Assembly: GCF_000380025.1 (NCBI RefSeq)
Contig: NZ_KB904178.1
Coordinates: forward strand, 178 to 64,177
DNA from: Streptococcus entericus DSM 14446
GTDB lineage: Bacteria > Bacillota > Bacilli > Lactobacillales > Streptococcaceae
DNA: 64,000 nt
Direction of reading: 5' to 3'
Made by a program: the position numbers and the translations under genes. The notes under the pieces were generated by a model. It was given only the letters and a program-made list of their open reading frames with translations, made no database searches and was not told the DNA's origin. Below, one piece after another: positions 28,319 to 36,585 of the stretch (position 1 is the stretch's first letter; every line of letters starts with the position of its first letter).

Positions 28319-29524
28319 CTATGGAAGAAATGAGATGTGCACATGGTCATAATGGTTTTCAGTGACACTGCCACGGTCTTCCATTAAGTTCCAAGTATAG
28401 GCAGGACCGTACTTGCTCTCATAAGGCGCATAAAAGCGCTGTTTCCAAATGATGTATGAAATCTTTTTCTCTGCCATATGTGAGGCCGCATAGGCTGCAA
28501 TTTGGTCACCAAGCGCAGCATTATCTGTCACCATAAAATCAAGAGCTAGTCCCTTACCGTGGTCACCGGAATCAGGACGGTAGCCATGCACCCACATGGA
28601 ACCAAATGCCGATAGGACTTCCTGTTTGTAGGCAACAACATGCGGCTGCAAACCTGCCTCAGAGCCTGTAAATGTCGTGGCTTGAGCAGTTGCGGTAACC
28701 GCAGGAGCGACAGTTGTTGCAGGGGTTTCTACGACTTTTTCAACGACCTCTGGAGCAGCTTCAACAGGAGTTGTTGCAACAACAGGTTCTGACACAGCTG
28801 GAGCTGGTGCTACTGAAGCTACTGGCTCAGTTGAAGGCGCCGCCCCAACAGGTGCTGGTGCTGTAACGGCAGAATCTGGTGTCTCAACTGCTGTGGTCTC
28901 AGGCTGAGCTTCAACCACTTCGACAGCAACTGGAATTTCTGGAGTAACTTCCTCAGTAAGCGTTGCTTCAGCAACTGGTGTTGCTGGAACTGTTTCTTCA
29001 ATCACCTCAGCCTCAGTTTCTGCTACTTCGGGAATAACTTCGGTAGGTGCTTCTGCTACTGGAGCTGTTACCTCTACTGCTGGCTGTTCAGCAGGAGTTT
29101 CACTGGTTGTTACTTCTGCCAAATCCACTACTTGATTATTGATAACTGCTTGGTTGGTTTCTAGATTGATACTGGCTTGTGCAGGCTCTGCTTCTTGTCT
29201 TGCTGGCGCTTGAATCTCAAGTGCGGTCACTGCTTGGTTTTCATTGACAGTTGTTGTCAATACAGTCCCAGGGAAAATCAAATCAAGATTACTAATTTGG
29301 TTAATGTTCCCCAATAATTCAACATCAACACCCAGTACCTTGGCAATCGTGCTCAGCGTGTCGCCATATTTGATGGTATAACTTGCTTGATGGCCCTGCT
29401 GACTTAAATCTGCAGCCACGTCATCTGCTGTACGAGGTGTCCAAACGACATCTTGTGCCTGAACAATCCCTGAAGTCAATAATGTCAGAGCCACACTTGA
29501 CCCCAAAATCATTTTTTTACGCAT
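28319..29524 (-). CDS. sip: Secreted LysM surface protein, Sip-like
   Basis: 401 residues from the ATG at 29524, which has AAGGAG upstream; an in-frame ATG 13 codons earlier lacks a ribosome site. Signal peptide 1-23 ending VQAQ, LysM domain at about 42-85 (YTIKYGDTLSTIAKVLGV), a Pro/Ala/Glu/Val/Thr-rich wall linker (about 95-285), and a C-terminal domain (about 295-401) with HGYRPDSGDHGKGLALDFMV and DHVHISFLP. This matches the layout of the group B streptococcal surface immunogenic protein Sip. The C-terminal His/Asp pattern recalls M15-type zinc peptidase folds, but activity is unproven. Confidence 0.82.
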   Translation of the reverse strand: MRKKMILGSSVALTLLTSGIVQAQDVVWTPRTADDVAADLSQQGHQASYTIKYGDTLSTIAKVLGVDVELLGNINQISNLDLIFPGTVLTTTVNENQAVTALEIQAPARQEAEPAQASINLETNQAVINNQVVDLAEVTTSETPAEQPAVEVTAPVAEAPTEVIPEVAETEAEVIEETVPATPVAEATLTEEVTPEIPVAVEVVEAQPETTAVETPDSAVTAPAPVGAAPSTEPVASVAPAPAVSEPVVATTPVEAAPEVVEKVVETPATTVAPAVTATAQATTFTGSEAGLQPHVVAYKQEVLSAFGSMWVHGYRPDSGDHGKGLALDFMVTDNAALGDQIAAYAASHMAEKKISYIIWKQRFYAPYESKYGPAYTWNLMEDRGSVTENHYDHVHISFLP

Positions 29525-29556
29525 GGTTATTTCTCCTTGTTCTTTTGAGACTACCT

Positions 29557-29584
29557 CCATCATAGCACAAACGACTGCTTTTTC
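29557..29584 (-). promoter_or_regulatory. Promoter of the Sip-like gene
   Basis: Minus strand TTGAAA, 16-base spacer, TATGAT with extended TGC, some 35 bases before the start codon. Confidence 0.6.
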
Positions 29585-29697
29585 AATAGCCTTAGGGATG
29601 ATTTAACCAAACTGTATTATTTAAGCACTTTTTTATCAATCATGTTACAAGATGTGTTGCTCGTGTCACAACTGACTTTCTAGCACCATACAGAAGA

Positions 29698-31368
29698 CTA
29701 AAATAAACCAATAGCTCTACCGTCTGACAAGACGTCCATGTTAAGGGCTGCTGGTTGTTTCGGCAAGCCTGGCATGGTCAGCACATCACCTGTTAAGGCG
29801 ACAATAAAACCTGCACCAGTTTTTGGGACAAATTCTCTGATGGTTACCTCAAACTCTTCAGGTGCCCCAAGAAGGGCTGGATTGTCTGAAAAGCTGTATT
29901 GCGTTTTTGCCATACAAATTGGTAGGTCTCCCCAACCATTTTTCTCAATATCGGCTAATTGTTGCTTTGCAGTGTGGGTCAAGGTCACAGACTTGGCACG
30001 GTAGATTGTTTTAGCAACTTTTTCGACCTTGGTCAATAACTGATCAGAAGCAGCATAGAGACGTTGGTAACTTGCCTTATCCTCTTTTAGGACTTCAACT
30101 AAGGTTTCAGCTAGAGCTACGCCACCAGCAGCGCCATTTTTCCAACTACTAGACAGCTCGACTGGCACATCAATAGTAGCACATAACTCTTTGAGTTTAG
30201 CAATTTCGGCAGGTGTATCCGTCACAAATTCGTTGATGGCAACCACCGCAGGAATACCAAATGTTCTAATGTTTTCCACATGCCGCGCTAAATTAGCAAA
30301 ACCTGCTTCTATTGCCTTGACATTCTCATCAGTTAACTGATCTTTGGCAACACCGCCGTGCATCTTGAGTGCTCGTAAGGTTGCGACAATGACCACTGCA
30401 CTTGGTTGCACAGGTAATTGTGGTGTCTTGATGTTCAGGAATTTCTCTGCACCCAAATCAGCACCAAAACCAGCTTCTGTTACCACCACATCTGCTAGTC
30501 GTAAAGCGGTGCTTGTTGCTAAAACAGAGTTACAGCCATGAGCAATATTAGCAAATGGTCCGCCATGAACAAAAGCTGGTGTGCCATAAATGGTTTGTAC
30601 CAGATTAGGTTTAATCGCATCTTTGAGCAAGAGAGCTAAAGCACCCTCAACCTGCAGGTCTCGGACATAGACAGGTGATTTATCGTAGCGATAAGCGACC
30701 ACAATATTGCTCAACCGCTCTTTAAGATTGTCTAAATCGGTCGCCAAGCACAGGATAGCCATGATTTCACTGGCTACCGTGATGTCAAAGCCGTCCTCAC
30801 GAGGTACACCATTGACAGGACTCCCTAGCCCAACAATCACCTGACGAAGCGCACGGTCATTGAGGTCAACAACACGTTTCCAGATGATACGACGTGGGTC
30901 AATACCTAATTCGTTCCCCTGCTGGAGATGATTATCAATCAAGGCAGCCAAGGCGTTGTTGGCTGTTGTAATAGCGTGCATGTCCCCAGTGAAATGCAGA
31001 TTGATGTCCTCCATAGGCAGAACCTGTGCATAACCTCCGCCAGCTGCACCACCCTTGACCCCCATAACTGGACCAAGAGATGGCTCGCGCAAGGCAATCA
31101 TCGTTTTCTGTCCTATTTTATTCAGTGCATCAGCCAAACCGATAGTCATGGTTGACTTACCTTCACCAGCTGGAGTTGGATTGATTGCTGTCACCAGCAC
31201 TAATTTCCCCAAAGGCTGACTAGACAGCTGGTCTATTTTTTCAAAAGAAAGTTTGGCTTTATATTTCCCATAAAGCTCCAAGTCATCCAGCAAAATCCCA
31301 AAAGGCCTCACAATATCTACAATAGGCTGAAGAACTGCTGCCTGAGCAATCTCAATATCTGTTGTCAT
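29698..31368 (-). CDS. fhs: Formate-tetrahydrofolate ligase
   Basis: 556 residues, the family length. ATP-dependent synthesis of 10-formyl-THF from formate and THF, supplying purine synthesis and formyl-Met-tRNA. Signature [22 protein letters not shown] (P-loop-like) near residues 62-83, [22 protein letters not shown], and [10 protein letters not shown]. The ATG is preceded by AAGGAG. Monocistronic; the upstream DNA contains a PurBox-like pair and a promoter. Confidence 0.98.
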   Translation of the reverse strand: MTTDIEIAQAAVLQPIVDIVRPFGILLDDLELYGKYKAKLSFEKIDQLSSQPLGKLVLVTAINPTPAGEGKSTMTIGLADALNKIGQKTMIALREPSLGPVMGVKGGAAGGGYAQVLPMEDINLHFTGDMHAITTANNALAALIDNHLQQGNELGIDPRRIIWKRVVDLNDRALRQVIVGLGSPVNGVPREDGFDITVASEIMAILCLATDLDNLKERLSNIVVAYRYDKSPVYVRDLQVEGALALLLKDAIKPNLVQTIYGTPAFVHGGPFANIAHGCNSVLATSTALRLADVVVTEAGFGADLGAEKFLNIKTPQLPVQPSAVVIVATLRALKMHGGVAKDQLTDENVKAIEAGFANLARHVENIRTFGIPAVVAINEFVTDTPAEIAKLKELCATIDVPVELSSSWKNGAAGGVALAETLVEVLKEDKASYQRLYAASDQLLTKVEKVAKTIYRAKSVTLTHTAKQQLADIEKNGWGDLPICMAKTQYSFSDNPALLGAPEEFEVTIREFVPKTGAGFIVALTGDVLTMPGLPKQPAALNMDVLSDGRAIGLF

Positions 31369-31396
31369 GGTCTAGTCTCCTTACTACATTTGCTTA

Positions 31397-31402
31397 AGTA
31401 TA
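31397..31402 (-). promoter_or_regulatory. -10 element of fhs
   Basis: Minus strand TATACT following GTT, no good -35 at 17 bases. The transcript start would be near 31390, placing the PurBox about 75 bases upstream. A weak core promoter would fit activation. Confidence 0.45.
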
Positions 31403-31404
31403 AC

Positions 31405-31443
31405 AAAAAAAGATAAAAAACGCATTATTTTTTATCTTTTTTT
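31405..31443 (-). terminator. Perfect 16-bp AT-rich hairpin between pheT and fhs
   Basis: Arms at 31405-31420 and 31428-31443 are exactly complementary (AAAAAAAGATAAAAAA), loop of seven. On the minus strand it ends in a run of seven T, so it is a plausible terminator for the phe operon about 70 bases past the pheT stop. Confidence 0.55.
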
Positions 31444-31457
31444 AAAGATATGTCAAT

Positions 31458-31490
31458 TAAACCGAACATTTTTAGTGATTGTTCGATTCA
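31458..31490 (-). promoter_or_regulatory. PurBox pair (PurR operator) upstream of fhs
   Basis: TAAACCGAACATT on the plus strand (31458-31470) matches the PurBox AWWWCCGAACWWT except for the first base. A degenerate inverted copy, GAATCGAACAAT on the minus strand, lies at 31479-31490. The two CGAA cores are 15 bases apart. PurR-type sites occur upstream of purine and one-carbon genes in Bacillus and Lactococcus. Confidence 0.6.
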
Positions 31491-31512
31491 TAAGATAAAG
31501 TGTTAATTGCTT

Positions 31513-33921
31513 CTACCGCACCTCTGCACCGAGTGTATTGGTCAGAGAGCTAGTAATTTTATCCATAAATGTCGCGACTTCCTCGTCCGTCAGGCTGGCT
31601 TCTGGGTTTTGGAAGGTCAGGTTGTAGGCCATGGACTTGGTGCCTGCTGGCAACTTGTCCCCTTCGTAGATGTCAAAGAGTTTGATGGCTGTCAGGCGTT
31701 TGACCTTAGCTGCTGCGATGGCTTCCAGCACCGCTTGGTGGCTAGTGGCTTTTGGCAAGAGCAGAGCGATGTCACGGCTAACAGCTGGGAACTTGCTGAT
31801 GTCTGTAAAGATAGCCGCTTCTGGCAGGGCAGCCTCAATCGCTGTCAGGTTGAGCTCAGCCACATAGGTCTCAGGAATATCATAGGCCTTAGCTGTCTGC
31901 GGGTGCACCTGACCGATAAAGCCGATACTGGTGCCATCTGCCAGCTGAATCGCTGCTGTTCGACCTGGGTGCAGGCTAGCCAGGTCTGCCATTGGCACAT
32001 AAGTCACCTCAAGTCCTAGCTTTGCAAAGAGCATCTCTAAGATCCCCTTGGCATAGTAGAAATCGACTGGCACAGCTGGGGTCTGGAAGTCTTTATCTGC
32101 CACCAGTCCTGTCAGAGCAAGAGCAAAACTGTTGATTTCAGTCGGCAGGTCTTCCTGTGGGTTGCCAGTCTGGGCAAAGGTCTTGCCGATTTCATAGAGG
32201 GCAAGGTTCTTGTTCTTGCGGTTAACGTTGTAGGCGACGATGTCCAGCATACCAGAGACCATGTTTTGACGCAGGACAGAACGGTCAACCGTCATCGGCC
32301 ACATGAGTTCTGTCTGGGCAGTTGGCGCTGGGGTAAAGGCTGTCGCCTTTTCTGGCGTGGTCAGGGCATAAGAGATCACCTCAGTCAAGCCTGCTCCCTC
32401 TGCCAAGGTCCGCACCTGACGACGGAGGCGCTGAGTCATCGTCAACTCGCCTGCTGTCCCACCTGTCTCAGGCAGGGTAGTTGGGAGCTTATCATAACCG
32501 TAGATACGGGCAATCTCCTCGACCAAATCCGCCTGAATGCTGATGTCCCAACGGCGTTTTGGCACACTGACCGTAAAGCTGTCGGCTGAGCCTTCTAAGC
32601 CAAAGCCCAATTGAGCAAAGATGTTTTCGATGTCAGCATAGGTCAAGGCTGTCCCCAAACGGCTATTGACATGGGCTAGGGAGCTGGTCACGGCAACTGG
32701 TGCAGTGTCCAAGTCACCAGCGGTCACACGACCCGCTGTCGGCTGACCACCTGCCAGCTCTTGCAAAAGAGCTGCTGCCATATCCAAAGCTTCTGAAACC
32801 GTCGCCACATTGACACCTTTTTCAAAACGCGAAGAGCTTTCCGAACGTAGATTGAGACGACCAGAGGTCTTACGGATAGACTTGCCGTTGAAGACAGCGG
32901 CTTCCAAGACCACATTTTTAGAGGTCTCATCAATCTCGGTTGACTGACCTCCCATAACGCCACCTAAAGCGACAGCCTTATCAGCAACAGAAATCACGAT
33001 GTCTTCAGCCGTCAACTCACGCTCCACGCCGTCCAGGGTCACCAGCTGCTCGCCAGGACTAGCCTGGCGGGCCACAATATCACGATCCTCAAACTTATCC
33101 AAGTCAAAGGCGTGCATGGGCTGGCCAAAGTAGAGCAGGATGTAGTTGGTCACGTCCACAACGTTGTTAATTGGGCGGATACCGGCATTCATGAGAAGGT
33201 TTTGCAACCATTGCGGACTTGGGGCAATGGTCACATTCTCTACCACCCGAGCCTGATAGCTGAGCACCTTGTCGGTCTCGATAGCCACCGAAAGCTTGTC
33301 GGCAGTCTGAACTTGGCTTTCGCTCAGCGATTTTTCCGAAAAATGCACCGACTTACCGTAAATCGCCGCCACCTCATGGGCAACGCCACGCATGGAAAGG
33401 GCATCGGCACGGTTAGGGGTGATGGAGAGCTCGATGATGGCATCGTCCATGCTCAGATAAGGAAAGACGGAGCTACCAACCTCAGCCTCCTCTGGCAAAA
33501 TCTGAATACCATCGGCGAACTCCTTGGGCACCACGCTGTCGGAAACGCCCAACTCCCCCAGAGAGCAAATCATGCCGAGAGACTCCAGCCCACGGATTTT
33601 GCTCTTTTTAATCTTATAATTATTGGCAATCCGAGCCCCTGGCAGAGCCACCATGACTTTGATGCCTGCACGGACATTAGGCGCTCCGCAGACAATTTGG
33701 CGGGGCTCACCGTCACCAGTGTCCACCTGACAGAGGTGGAGATGGGTGTCAGGCACATCCTCGCAAGAGAGGACATGACCGACCACGATATTGGACAGGC
33801 CATCAGCAGGCGTGGTGACGCCCTCTACTTCGATACCTGTCGTTGACATTTTTTCGGCTAATTCAGCGACTGGGACATCAATGTCGACCAGCTCTTTTAG
33901 CCACTTGTAAGATACTAACAT
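31513..33921 (-). CDS. pheT: Phenylalanyl-tRNA synthetase beta subunit
   Basis: 802 residues from the ATG of [17 protein letters not shown]. An extension in the same frame to 34014 is rejected because the family starts here and the upstream DNA is a hairpin element. Domains: EMAP/tRNA-binding (about 40-150), B3/B4 editing region (about 210-390), B5, the inactive class II core (about 480-690) and C-terminal anticodon-binding FDX-ACB. Forms an alpha2-beta2 enzyme with PheS. The ribosome site is weak (GAAGA). It is separated from pheS by two small genes and a 284-base structured gap that may carry a secondary promoter. Confidence 0.97.
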   Translation of the reverse strand: MLVSYKWLKELVDIDVPVAELAEKMSTTGIEVEGVTTPADGLSNIVVGHVLSCEDVPDTHLHLCQVDTGDGEPRQIVCGAPNVRAGIKVMVALPGARIANNYKIKKSKIRGLESLGMICSLGELGVSDSVVPKEFADGIQILPEEAEVGSSVFPYLSMDDAIIELSITPNRADALSMRGVAHEVAAIYGKSVHFSEKSLSESQVQTADKLSVAIETDKVLSYQARVVENVTIAPSPQWLQNLLMNAGIRPINNVVDVTNYILLYFGQPMHAFDLDKFEDRDIVARQASPGEQLVTLDGVERELTAEDIVISVADKAVALGGVMGGQSTEIDETSKNVVLEAAVFNGKSIRKTSGRLNLRSESSSRFEKGVNVATVSEALDMAAALLQELAGGQPTAGRVTAGDLDTAPVAVTSSLAHVNSRLGTALTYADIENIFAQLGFGLEGSADSFTVSVPKRRWDISIQADLVEEIARIYGYDKLPTTLPETGGTAGELTMTQRLRRQVRTLAEGAGLTEVISYALTTPEKATAFTPAPTAQTELMWPMTVDRSVLRQNMVSGMLDIVAYNVNRKNKNLALYEIGKTFAQTGNPQEDLPTEINSFALALTGLVADKDFQTPAVPVDFYYAKGILEMLFAKLGLEVTYVPMADLASLHPGRTAAIQLADGTSIGFIGQVHPQTAKAYDIPETYVAELNLTAIEAALPEAAIFTDISKFPAVSRDIALLLPKATSHQAVLEAIAAAKVKRLTAIKLFDIYEGDKLPAGTKSMAYNLTFQNPEASLTDEEVATFMDKITSSLTNTLGAEVR

Positions 33922-33980
33922 GGAATCTTCTTTCTTTGATTTTTTGTTTTTTGACAGTTCCTTTAGGTGGTGAGGGCGTC

Positions 33981-34068
33981 GTGAACTAAGTCTGTGATAG
34001 GCTACATCAACCACTTTGTCAACGCCGTTGCCAAAGGTTTCTTAGCCTATCATCAGACTGGATTTCAC
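33981..34068 (-). repeat. Large imperfect inverted repeat in front of pheT
   Basis: GTGAACTAAGTCTGTGATAGGCTA (33981-34004, given here only as arm coordinates beyond 20 bases: key blocks GTGAA, AGTCTG, ATAGGCTA) is repeated inverted at 34043-34068 with small indels, enclosing 38 bases. The loop contains minus-strand TTGACA followed after 17 bases by TATCAC, a possible internal promoter for pheT. Confidence 0.6.
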
Positions 34069-34073
34069 CGACT

Positions 34074-34100
34074 CATTTCCAAGCCAAAGTCTCGGAAATG
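34074..34100 (-). repeat. Second hairpin upstream of pheT
   Basis: CATTTCC and GGAAATG pair across a 13-base loop, immediately next to the larger inverted repeat. Confidence 0.5.
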
Positions 34101-34134
34101 CCCGCACGACACCACAGCGGCAACTGTCTGAATG

Positions 34135-34157
34135 GCGAGCTAACGCTCGCTTTTTTT
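34135..34157 (+). terminator. Plus-strand terminator-like hairpin with no plus-strand gene
   Basis: GCGAGC, loop TAAC, GCTCGC, then seven T on the plus strand, between two minus-strand genes (ASCH gene and pheT). Confidence 0.45.
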
Positions 34158-34205
34158 GCTGAGCAATAAGCGTATTTTCTGCAACAGGCTCGCTTCGCTC
34201 GTTTG

Positions 34206-34658
34206 TTATTCTTGATTTGGAACGGGATACACCACTTCAAATTCTTCACAGACAATGTTTGACTGACCGTTGAAGACAAGTCCTGCTTCTTCGTAATAAG
34301 GTTTGAAAAAGTCTTCATGGACTTGTCGCCAGTAGGCTAGACTGCGGTCGCCCTCGCCTTCTTTGTAGGCATGATCAGCGGTAACCTCATCAAAGGGCGT
34401 AACATAGACCTTGGTCACTTTGATCACACAGACAGCATGGCCTTGACCGTCTAAGACAACATCATAGCTGCCTGCTTCTGGCAGAGGGTCATTATCTAGA
34501 GCATAAAGGTCATAGCCTGAAGCGGTAGCGGTTTTGGTACCGTCTAGGGCTAACTGAGCGAGTTCATCTGGCAAAACGCCGAAGGCCCAAGCCTCATAGT
34601 CATCTCCTGCTTGAGGGTTAACTGTCTTATATTCTTTCCATAACTGTTCTGGGGTCAT
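34206..34658 (-). CDS. ASCH domain protein
   Basis: 150 residues. The ASCH fold is recognised by AWAFGVLPDELAQLALDGTKTATAS near the N-terminus (with the conserved Gly-x-Lys-x-x-Thr), then AVCVIKVTKVYVTPFDEV and SLAYWRQVHEDFF. ASCH proteins are RNA-binding-like or N4-acetylcytidine amidohydrolase-like enzymes; the role here is unknown. It overlaps the GNAT gene by four bases (ATGA), so the two are translationally coupled and read from the pheS T-box leader. Confidence 0.85.
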   Translation of the reverse strand: MTPEQLWKEYKTVNPQAGDDYEAWAFGVLPDELAQLALDGTKTATASGYDLYALDNDPLPEAGSYDVVLDGQGHAVCVIKVTKVYVTPFDEVTADHAYKEGEGDRSLAYWRQVHEDFFKPYYEEAGLVFNGQSNIVCEEFEVVYPVPNQE

Positions 34659-35170
34659 TTGGTAATCCTCCGTTTCATCAGCCAGTCGGTATCAATCTTG
34701 TCTCCGACAGGAAATCGGTGCTCTGAAAATTTTTCAAAACCATATCGCTCATAAAAAGCCTGCGCCTTGTGGTTGTGCTCCCACACCCCCAGCCAGACCC
34801 AGTCCTGTCCAGACTGGTCGGCCTGCTCCAAGGCAAAATTGAACAAGACCTGTCCCAACCCCTGACCTTGATAGGCCTTGAGCAGGTAAATCCGTTGAAT
34901 CTCAAAGCCCTTGTCGAGTTCTTGCTCGGTCTGGGCACTGCCCCAGTTGAGTTTGAGGTAGCCAGCCCAGTTCCCATCGACAGTCAGGACATAGGTTGCA
35001 AACTGAGGATGCCGAAGCTCTGAACGTAGTTGCTCCTCACTATAAGCTGTGGCAAAATAAGCCTCCAGTTCTGCTGGGCTATTGTCCTGACCAAAGGTCT
35101 CCGCAAAGGTCGCCTGACAGAGGGTCTGAAGCGCCTGCCACTGGTCAGGGCTCACGCGACTAATGGTCAT
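34655..35170 (-). CDS. GNAT-family N-acetyltransferase in the phe operon
   Basis: 171 residues. Single GNAT domain with the acetyl-CoA loop YQGQGLGQVLFNFALEQA at about 108-125, preceded by FEIQRIYLLKAYQ and followed by VWLGVWEHNHKAQAFYERYGF. Substrate unknown; similar to PaiA-type polyamine or protein acetyltransferases. A GNAT gene between pheS and pheT is a streptococcal feature. It starts 9 bases after pheS. Confidence 0.88.
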   Translation of the reverse strand: MTISRVSPDQWQALQTLCQATFAETFGQDNSPAELEAYFATAYSEEQLRSELRHPQFATYVLTVDGNWAGYLKLNWGSAQTEQELDKGFEIQRIYLLKAYQGQGLGQVLFNFALEQADQSGQDWVWLGVWEHNHKAQAFYERYGFEKFSEHRFPVGDKIDTDWLMKRRITK

Positions 35171-35179
35171 GGCTCCCTC

Positions 35180-36223
35180 CTACTTGAACTGCTCTGAGAA
35201 GCGGGCGTCCCCTTGGTAGAAGCCACGGATATCGTTGATGCCGTAGCGCAGCATGGCAATCCGCTCCTGACCAAGACCAAAGGCAAAGCCAGAGTAGACC
35301 TCAGGGTTAATGCCACTCATCTCCAACACACGCGGGTGAACCATACCTGCCCCCAAAATCTCAATCCACCCCGTCTTTTTGCAGACGTTACAGCCGTCAC
35401 CGCCACATTTGAAGCAGGACACATCGACCTCAACCGATGGCTCGGTAAATGGGAAATAAGACGGGCGCAGGCGGATTTTTCTGTCCTCACCAAACATCTT
35501 CTTGATAATCATCTCAAGCGTGCCCTTGAGGTCACCCATGGAAATGTTCTCGCCGACCACGAGCCCCTCAATCTGATGAAACTGGTGGCTATGGGTCGCA
35601 TCATCAGTATCACGACGGAAAACCCGCCCCGGTGAAATCATCTTGAGTGGTCCTTGGCTAAAGTCATGCTGGTCCATGGTTCTGGCCTGTACAGGGCTGG
35701 TGTGGGTGCGAAGCAAGATGTCTTCGGTGATGTAGAACGTATCCTGCATGTCACGAGCAGGGTGGTCTTTTGGCAGGTTCATCCGCTCAAAGTTGTAATA
35801 GTCCTTCTCCACCTCATACCCATCGACAATCTGGAAGCCCATACCGAGGAAAATGTCCTCAATCTCCTCGCTGGTCTGCGTCAAGACATGACGATTTCCC
35901 TGCTTGGTGGGACGACCTGGCAGAGTGACATCAAGACTTTCAGCAGCTAACTTGGCTTCGATGGTTGCTTCCTCCAAAAGTTGTGCCGCTTCGTCAAAGG
36001 CAGCTGTCAGCACATCACGCACCTCATTGACCATCTTGCCGACAATCGGCTTCTGGTCGTTGGACAAGTCTTTCAGACCTTTCAATAATTCGGTCAGGGA
36101 ACCTTTTTTCCCCAGCACCTGCACTTTCAGGTCTTGGAGGTCCTTGGCATTCTCGTGCCGAATGTCCTTGAGTTTAGCAACGGTCGTCGCCTGTAAATCT
36201 TTGAGTTGTGTTTGTAAATCCAT
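35180..36223 (-). CDS. pheS: Phenylalanyl-tRNA synthetase alpha subunit
   Basis: 347 residues. N-terminal coiled coil (about 1-85), then the class II catalytic core with motif 2 ([20 protein letters not shown]), [13 protein letters not shown], a Cys-rich loop ([17 protein letters not shown]) and motif 3 ([18 protein letters not shown]). AAAGGAA precedes the ATG. First gene of the phe cluster, behind a T-box leader that senses uncharged tRNA-Phe. Confidence 0.98.
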   Translation of the reverse strand: MDLQTQLKDLQATTVAKLKDIRHENAKDLQDLKVQVLGKKGSLTELLKGLKDLSNDQKPIVGKMVNEVRDVLTAAFDEAAQLLEEATIEAKLAAESLDVTLPGRPTKQGNRHVLTQTSEEIEDIFLGMGFQIVDGYEVEKDYYNFERMNLPKDHPARDMQDTFYITEDILLRTHTSPVQARTMDQHDFSQGPLKMISPGRVFRRDTDDATHSHQFHQIEGLVVGENISMGDLKGTLEMIIKKMFGEDRKIRLRPSYFPFTEPSVEVDVSCFKCGGDGCNVCKKTGWIEILGAGMVHPRVLEMSGINPEVYSGFAFGLGQERIAMLRYGINDIRGFYQGDARFSEQFK

Positions 36224-36249
36224 GAGATTCCTTTCTTGTTAGTGTAGTC

Positions 36250-36475
36250 TATTCGTCAGAAAAAAGAAAACGCATGCCAATACTCCCAATAAGCGGAGCG
36301 TTGACACGCGGTACCATCCGTTTTCTATCCATCCCTGAGGGAACAGACCTTGATTTTAGCCCTTGACATGAGTGAATTCAACAGCGTTTCACTGATTGAG
36401 CTTGCAGTCTCGGCTCAACTCCCTGAACAGCTTCCCATCTGTCTACTGGTCTCACAGGCTGGTATTAAATTAACT
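36250..36475 (-). ncRNA. T-box riboswitch leader of the pheS operon
   Basis: The minus strand carries the T-box core GGATGGTACCGCGTG (36305-36319), preceded by a stem I region with an AGTA-like bulge and a possible Phe specifier in GAATTCAC, and followed by a terminator stem (AAAACG...GCGTTTT) ending in TTTTCTTTTTT at about 36255-36275. Uncharged tRNA-Phe should stabilise the antiterminator and allow transcription of pheS, the GNAT gene, the ASCH gene and pheT. Confidence 0.92.
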
Positions 36476-36476
36476 T

Positions 36477-36511
36477 TATTGTATCAAAATCGCAAGGAAA
36501 TAGCAAGGTCT
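36477..36511 (-). promoter_or_regulatory. Promoter of the pheS operon
   Basis: Minus strand TTGCTA, 17-base spacer, TACAAT, just upstream of the T-box leader. Confidence 0.65.
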
Positions 36512-36585
36512 ATCACTTACTTTTTCACCATATAAACCTGAAAATGAGCTGTGCTGACAATCCCAACATTTGAACTATCTGAGTA

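Noticed and set aside
33112-33846. Plus-strand frame of 244 codons opposite pheT
   Set aside because: Shadow frame arising from codon bias on the opposite strand; pheT is unambiguous here.
33922-34014. N-terminal extension of PheT by 31 codons
   Set aside because: The family begins [10 protein letters not shown]; the extension translates the palindromic element.
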